Source: a bacterium
GTDB taxonomy: Bacteria; UBA10199; DSSB01
Reading direction: 5' to 3'
Length of the DNA stretch: 64,000 bases
Assembly (NCBI GenBank): GCA_035281585.1
Contig: DATEDP010000134.1
Span: 1-64,000, forward strand
The position numbers were made by a program, and so were the translations under genes. The notes beneath the pieces are model-generated. The model saw only the letters and a list, made by a program, of their open reading frames with translations. It searched no databases and was not told the origin of the DNA. Positions 60,140 to 64,000 of this stretch are shown here, one piece after another; the stretch's first letter is position 1, and the number at the start of each line of letters is the position of its first letter.

Positions 60140-60681
60140 GATTCGAGGATCAGGGCCGGGAAACTGGCGAAGCCGAGGGCGTCGACCGATTCGCCGTCTT
60201 GGCCGCCCAGCGAATCGCAGAAGACCTGGACCTTGCCGAGCCAAGCCTCGAGGTCCAGCCCCATGAGCTGGCGACGATTCTGTTGGCTCAGCTCCTTGAG
60301 GCAAAAACGGAGGCGTTTGTCGGATTCGCGCAGCAAGCTCTCGAAGCCGCGGTTGTTGCCGGAATAGAGTTTGAGGAGCGCCGCCGAAAATTGGATCAGA
60401 CCTTGGAGGAATTGGCCCTCGACGTCGGTTTTTTGGGTGGTGAGCCAAAGGCTTTCCCAGGCCTCGTGGGCTTCCCACCAGTAGCCGTGGTTGTAGAGGT
60501 CGACCCCGTACAGATAGAGGTCGTTCTGCTTCCATTTTTCGGGCGGGAGATATTCCGGCTTTTCCTCCTCTTTTTTATAGCTGTGCCCCTTCGGATCGAT
60601 CACCGGGTGGGGATGGAGAGTCGGGACGTAGCGGTAACGGGGGAAAACCCGTTGCGAATATCTCGGAATGGCTAATTGCAT
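60136..60681 (-). CDS. DUF309-family protein
   Basis: 181 residues with the DUF309 core: DLYNHGYWWEAHEAWESLWL (about 67-86) and FLQGLIQFSAALLKL. Family members are small helical proteins of unknown function. The start is ATG 60681 behind CGGAGA; an upstream TTG at 60705 is less likely. First gene of a three-gene minus-strand operon, divergent from the acyl-CoA ligase gene (41 bases apart). Confidence 0.82.
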   Translation of the reverse strand: MQLAIPRYSQRVFPRYRYVPTLHPHPVIDPKGHSYKKEEEKPEYLPPEKWKQNDLYLYGVDLYNHGYWWEAHEAWESLWLTTQKTDVEGQFLQGLIQFSAALLKLYSGNNRGFESLLRESDKRLRFCLKELSQQNRRQLMGLDLEAWLGKVQVFCDSLGGQDGESVDALGFASFPALILES

Positions 60682-60722
60682 ATTCTCCGAGGAATGGGAT
60701 AACAAGCTTTTGGAGGAATGTC

Positions 60723-62660
60723 ATGCCGGAAATCATCTGGAAACCCTACGGCGATTACATCGAAAAATCGAATATCTCCCGCTTCATGAAAGCCCACGGC
60801 ATTCGCGATTACGACACTCTCGTGCGCTGGTCCAACGCCGACGTCGAGCGTTTCTGGGACGCCTGCTTGAAGGATCTGGATCTGCGCTGGCAGCAGCCTT
60901 ACCGCAAGATCCTCGACAGCTCCGACGGCTTCGCTTGGTCGAAGTGGTTTGTTGGCGGCAAGATCAACATCGTCGATCAATGCATCGACCGTTGGATCGA
61001 AGCCGGCAAGGGCGCCAAGACCGCCTTCACTTGGGAGGGCGACTGCGGCGCGGTCAAGAAGCTCAGCTACGCCGAATTGCAAAGCCAGGTGGACAAGCTG
61101 GCGGCGGCGCTTGGTTCGATGGGTGTCCAAGAGGGCGACCGGGTCGGCCTCTACCTGCCGATGATCCCGGAAATGGTGGTCAGTTTCTTCGCCTGCCTCA
61201 AGATCGGCGCCATCGTCATTCCGATCTTTTCGGGCTTCGGCCCCGATCCGCTGGCGGTTCGATTGAACAATGCCGAAGCCAAGGTCCTCATCACGGCCGA
61301 CGGCTCGCTGCGCCGGGGCAAGGAAGTGGCGATCAAGCAGAGCGCCGACCTTGCGCTGAAGCAAGTCCCCTCCATCCAAAAAGTCATCGTGGCCAAGCGG
61401 CTCTTCAAGGACATTCCCTGGCAGGAGGGGAGGGATCTTTGGTTCGACGACCTGTTGGCCGGAAATCATCCGTCGGTCCCGACCGCGACCTTGGACGCCG
61501 AGGCCCGCTGCATGATCATCTACACCTCCGGCACCACCGGCCTGCCCAAGGGCACGGTTCATACCCACGCCGGCTGCCTCGCCCAGATGACCAAGGAGGT
61601 CGGTTACTATTTCGACACCAAGCCCGAGGACGTTTTCTTCTGGGTCACCGACATCGGCTGGATGATGGGGCCGTGGGAAATGATCGGCTCGTTGTCGCTG
61701 AATTCGAGCTTCCTGATTTTCGAGGGTGCGCCCGATTTCCCCAATCCCGACCGGCTTTGGGACGTGGCCTCGCGTCACGGCGCGACCATCTTCGGGATTT
61801 CGCCGACCGCCATTCGCCTCTTGATGAAGGCGGACGACTCCTGGGTGAAGAAGCACGACTTGAGCCGGCTGCGGATCCTCGGCTCCACCGGCGAGCCCTG
61901 GGATCCCCAATCTTACCGCTGGTTCTTCGAAAAAGTCGGCGGCGGCCGTTGCCCAATCATCAACATCAGCGGCGGCACCGAGATCGTCGGCTGTCTCCTG
62001 GCGCCCTTGCCCATCACCGAGCTCAAGCCCAGCACCCTGCGGGGACCGGGTTTGGGCATGGACGTCGACGTCTTCAACGAGGAAGGCCAGCCGGTGCGCG
62101 GCGAAGTCGGTTACCTGGTATGCAAGAAGCCGGCGCCTTCGATGACCAAGGCCTTCTGGAACGATCGCGACCGCTATCTCGAGACATACTTTTCGAAGTG
62201 GCCCGAGATTTGGTTTCACGGCGATTGGGCGATCGTCGACGAAGACGGTTTTTGGTTCTTGCAGGGCCGGGCCGACGACACGATCAAGGTTTCGGGCCGG
62301 CGGACCGGGCCGGCCGAGATCGAGGCCGCCTTGTTGCGGCATCCGGCCTGCGCCGAGGCCGCGGCGATCGGCGTGCCCCATGAGATCAAGGGCGAGGGCA
62401 TCGTCTGCTTCGTGGTGTTGAAGGGCGATTTCAAGGCCGGCGACGCCTTGGCCGGCGAGCTTTCGGAAAAAGTCGGCGAGGTGCTGGGCAAGACCCTGCG
62501 GCCGGAGAAAGTGATCTTCGTCGCGGCCCTTCCCAAGACTCGCTCCGCGAAGATCGTGCGCGGCGCCATCAAGAAGAAATACCTCGGCAAGGAGCTGGGC
62601 GATCTCTCCTCGGTGGAAAACCCCGACGCCCTGGAAGCGATCGCTCCCGTCCTCTCATAA
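60723..62660 (+). CDS. Acetyl-CoA synthetase-like AMP-forming ligase
   Basis: 645-residue ANL-superfamily enzyme that activates a short acid as acyl-AMP and then acyl-CoA. Motifs: IIYTSGTTGLPKGTVHTH (P-loop, near 261), SGGTEIVG, and the hinge GRADDTIKVSGRRTGPAEIE; the catalytic lysine region is PKTRSAKIVRGAIKK. The N-terminal FWDACLKDLDLRW and SKWFVGGKIN segment marks it as acetyl-CoA-synthetase-like; propionate or another acid is also possible. GGAGGAATGTC precedes ATG. Confidence 0.9.
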   Translation: MPEIIWKPYGDYIEKSNISRFMKAHGIRDYDTLVRWSNADVERFWDACLKDLDLRWQQPYRKILDSSDGFAWSKWFVGGKINIVDQCIDRWIEAGKGAKTAFTWEGDCGAVKKLSYAELQSQVDKLAAALGSMGVQEGDRVGLYLPMIPEMVVSFFACLKIGAIVIPIFSGFGPDPLAVRLNNAEAKVLITADGSLRRGKEVAIKQSADLALKQVPSIQKVIVAKRLFKDIPWQEGRDLWFDDLLAGNHPSVPTATLDAEARCMIIYTSGTTGLPKGTVHTHAGCLAQMTKEVGYYFDTKPEDVFFWVTDIGWMMGPWEMIGSLSLNSSFLIFEGAPDFPNPDRLWDVASRHGATIFGISPTAIRLLMKADDSWVKKHDLSRLRILGSTGEPWDPQSYRWFFEKVGGGRCPIINISGGTEIVGCLLAPLPITELKPSTLRGPGLGMDVDVFNEEGQPVRGEVGYLVCKKPAPSMTKAFWNDRDRYLETYFSKWPEIWFHGDWAIVDEDGFWFLQGRADDTIKVSGRRTGPAEIEAALLRHPACAEAAAIGVPHEIKGEGIVCFVVLKGDFKAGDALAGELSEKVGEVLGKTLRPEKVIFVAALPKTRSAKIVRGAIKKKYLGKELGDLSSVENPDALEAIAPVLS

Positions 62661-62826
62661 TCGACAAGCCCTCATCGCAAGTGTTGGAATTTTGACGCTC
62701 TTGCCGCGCTGAGCCATGCCATCGCTCGGCTGCGACCCTTCAAAACAATCATGTATTTCTCGAAGGCTAAATTGCTGGCTGATTGGTGTGATTATTGCTA
62801 ATTCTAAAGCTTACCGGGGAGGGCCT

Positions 62827-63357
62827 ATGCGACATCTATTCATCGCTCTTTTTATTTCAGCTCTGATTCAAGCCTGCAGCGGCGGGGGATCCCCCCAAGG
62901 CTCGCCAAATATGAACAACCAGGATTCGACCGGCGACAGCGCCATCATCCCGCTGGGCGCGCCGAGTCCGGACGCGCCGAAGGACAGCGCCGACGACAAT
63001 CCGCCCGAGGACAAGGCGGCAGCCGTCGTCGACGACGCCAACTATCTTAAAGTGCGGACGGGGACGCCGACGATCGGAGGCGATCATTGCCCCGCCGGAA
63101 CCGAGCTCAGCGAAGGCTCCAATGACACCAAGGGCTTGGTTTCGGTGCCGACCGACGCCAAGAACTTCACCTGCACGATCAATTTCTCGAAACCGTATCC
63201 GGGCGGGCCGATTTGCGCCATCACCAGCCAAGGCTGGGTGACGCCGCCCGACATGACTTACAAGATCAACGCGGCATCCAAGGACTTGATCGAAGTGACC
63301 GGCGTGACCCAAATCACGCCCTTGGCAGGGTACGTCTTCAACTATATTTGCTTATAA
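62827..63357 (+). CDS. Hypothetical lipoprotein
   Basis: 176 residues. Short signal peptide ending LIQA-C (Cys17 lipobox), an unstructured Ser/Asp/Pro-rich stretch (about 18-75), then a small domain with four Cys (HCPAGTEL, FTCTINF, GPICAIT, NYICL) that could be two disulfides. No family recognised. GGGGAGGGCC stands before ATG 62827; a longer open frame from 62716 would hide the signal peptide. It overlaps the next gene tail to tail by six bases. The 166-base gap upstream shows no feature. Confidence 0.65.
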   Translation: MRHLFIALFISALIQACSGGGSPQGSPNMNNQDSTGDSAIIPLGAPSPDAPKDSADDNPPEDKAAAVVDDANYLKVRTGTPTIGGDHCPAGTELSEGSNDTKGLVSVPTDAKNFTCTINFSKPYPGGPICAITSQGWVTPPDMTYKINAASKDLIEVTGVTQITPLAGYVFNYICL

Positions 63358-63936
63358 GAAATATCTCGCGATCAAGCCGCCGAAGATCGGCAACAGCAGA
63401 TTGTCGACGCCTTCGATCGAGAGGGCCTCGATGGCCGAGGCGGCCGAGGCGGTGACCAAGGCTCCGCGCCAGCCCAAAAGGGGCAACAGCACCAGGAGAG
63501 CGGAAAGAAAAAAGGCCGCCGTTCCCAAATAAGTTTTCTTCAAAAAGAAGATCCGGGCCTTGCCGAACTTCATCCCGATCAAGGCGGCGAAGGCGTCGCA
63601 AAGACAGGCTAGCAGCGCTCCGGCCATCGCCGCTTTCAGGGGAAAAAAGTAGGAGGCGATTCCCAAGCCCACCGCCAAAAAGATCGGAGCCAAATCCAAA
63701 TGGGCGGATCGGGTCAGGGTTTGGCTCAGGTAGCCGATCACCGGCAGCGGCGCTTTCTGGGACAGCCGGCGCAATTCCGCGATGTAATAGAGCACCACCA
63801 CGACCGCGAGCAAGGCGGCGCTCAGCCGGGGCGCCTGCTGAAAAGCGAAAGGCAGCATCAGGCCTGGGAGATGGAGCGATTTTCGCTTCAGCTCCCGCCG
63901 AACCTCAGTAGATGTAGGTGAAGCCAAGGCTTGCAC
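63352..63936 (-). CDS. Polyprenol/diacylglycerol-kinase-like membrane protein
   Basis: 194 residues, about six hydrophobic helices. REEL-like start ELKRKSLHLPG (about 15-25), CDAFAALIGMKFGK (about 113-126), KKTYLGTAAFF and the final EALSIEGVDNLLLPI match the dolichol kinase/phytol kinase/CTP-dependent diacylglycerol kinase family, which uses CTP to phosphorylate membrane lipids. The substrate is unknown. The start is GTG at 63936; bases beyond (63937-64000) show no gene start that I can support. Confidence 0.8.
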   Translation of the reverse strand: MQALASPTSTEVRRELKRKSLHLPGLMLPFAFQQAPRLSAALLAVVVVLYYIAELRRLSQKAPLPVIGYLSQTLTRSAHLDLAPIFLAVGLGIASYFFPLKAAMAGALLACLCDAFAALIGMKFGKARIFFLKKTYLGTAAFFLSALLVLLPLLGWRGALVTASAASAIEALSIEGVDNLLLPIFGGLIARYFL

Positions 63937-64000
63937 GGTTGCTCGACACCTGCGGTGAAAGAAAGAAGTTAGGATGCTCTTTTTTATGGAATTGGGCGGT

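Overview
The window is a GC-rich bacterial chromosome segment, almost entirely coding, with tightly packed and often overlapping genes. Several traits suggest a deltaproteobacterial or Myxococcota-grade aerobe, probably from a poorly cultured lineage: cysteine-rich DUF4215 repeats, two MYXO-CTERM-like protein tails, an outer-membrane OmpA protein, a MerR gene beside ihfA, and a quinol:cytochrome c reductase with a PDWY motif encoded next to an aa3-type oxidase. No rRNA, CRISPR array, phage or transposase gene is visible. This placement is inference; no marker was compared with a database.

Layout: 1-4374 is a translationally coupled respiratory operon (oxidase subunits I and III, CtaG, a small subunit, Rieske protein, cytochrome b fused to cytochrome c). 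era follows, then a secreted Cys-rich repeat protein. 7513-13688 holds two large modular proteins with a near-identical N-terminal module and unrelated C-termini. 13746-34927 is mostly housekeeping: mutS, glnD, two small hypotheticals, lysC, cimA, an FG-GAP surface protein, an OmpA-family porin, recG, alaC-like, hom, thrC, class II FBPase, an SRPBCC protein and a phasin-like protein. lysC, hom and thrC supply threonine; cimA supplies 2-oxobutanoate from pyruvate. 48179-55742 is the conserved translation block tRNA-Val, thrS, infC, rpmI, rplT, pheS, pheT, ihfA, merR. 55889-58659 holds tRNA-Pro, surE, pcm, an nlpD-like gene and apt. The end carries a small minus-strand operon (DUF309, MBL hydrolase, small secreted protein), an acetyl-CoA-synthetase-like gene, a lipoprotein and a polyprenol/diacylglycerol-kinase-like membrane protein.

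The most unusual region is 34934-46819. It contains five radical SAM proteins with B12-binding-type N-terminal domains. It also has a tandem pair of HMG-lyase/aldolase-fold proteins, one with all metal ligands and one in which all three are replaced. With them are an unrecognised 282-residue protein, two tandem membrane-anchored Ala-rich proteins with divergent Tyr/Gly/Asp tails, and a tiny Ser/Ala/Thr-rich protein next to the fifth radical SAM gene. Seven of these genes form one minus-strand operon. I infer an undescribed biosynthetic or protein-modification system; its product cannot be read from sequence.

Intergenic space is populated by several families of palindromic repeats. One family repeatedly ends just upstream of start codons and appears to supply the Shine-Dalgarno sequence of glnD, thrC and pheT; a piece of another encodes the C-terminus of oxidase subunit I.
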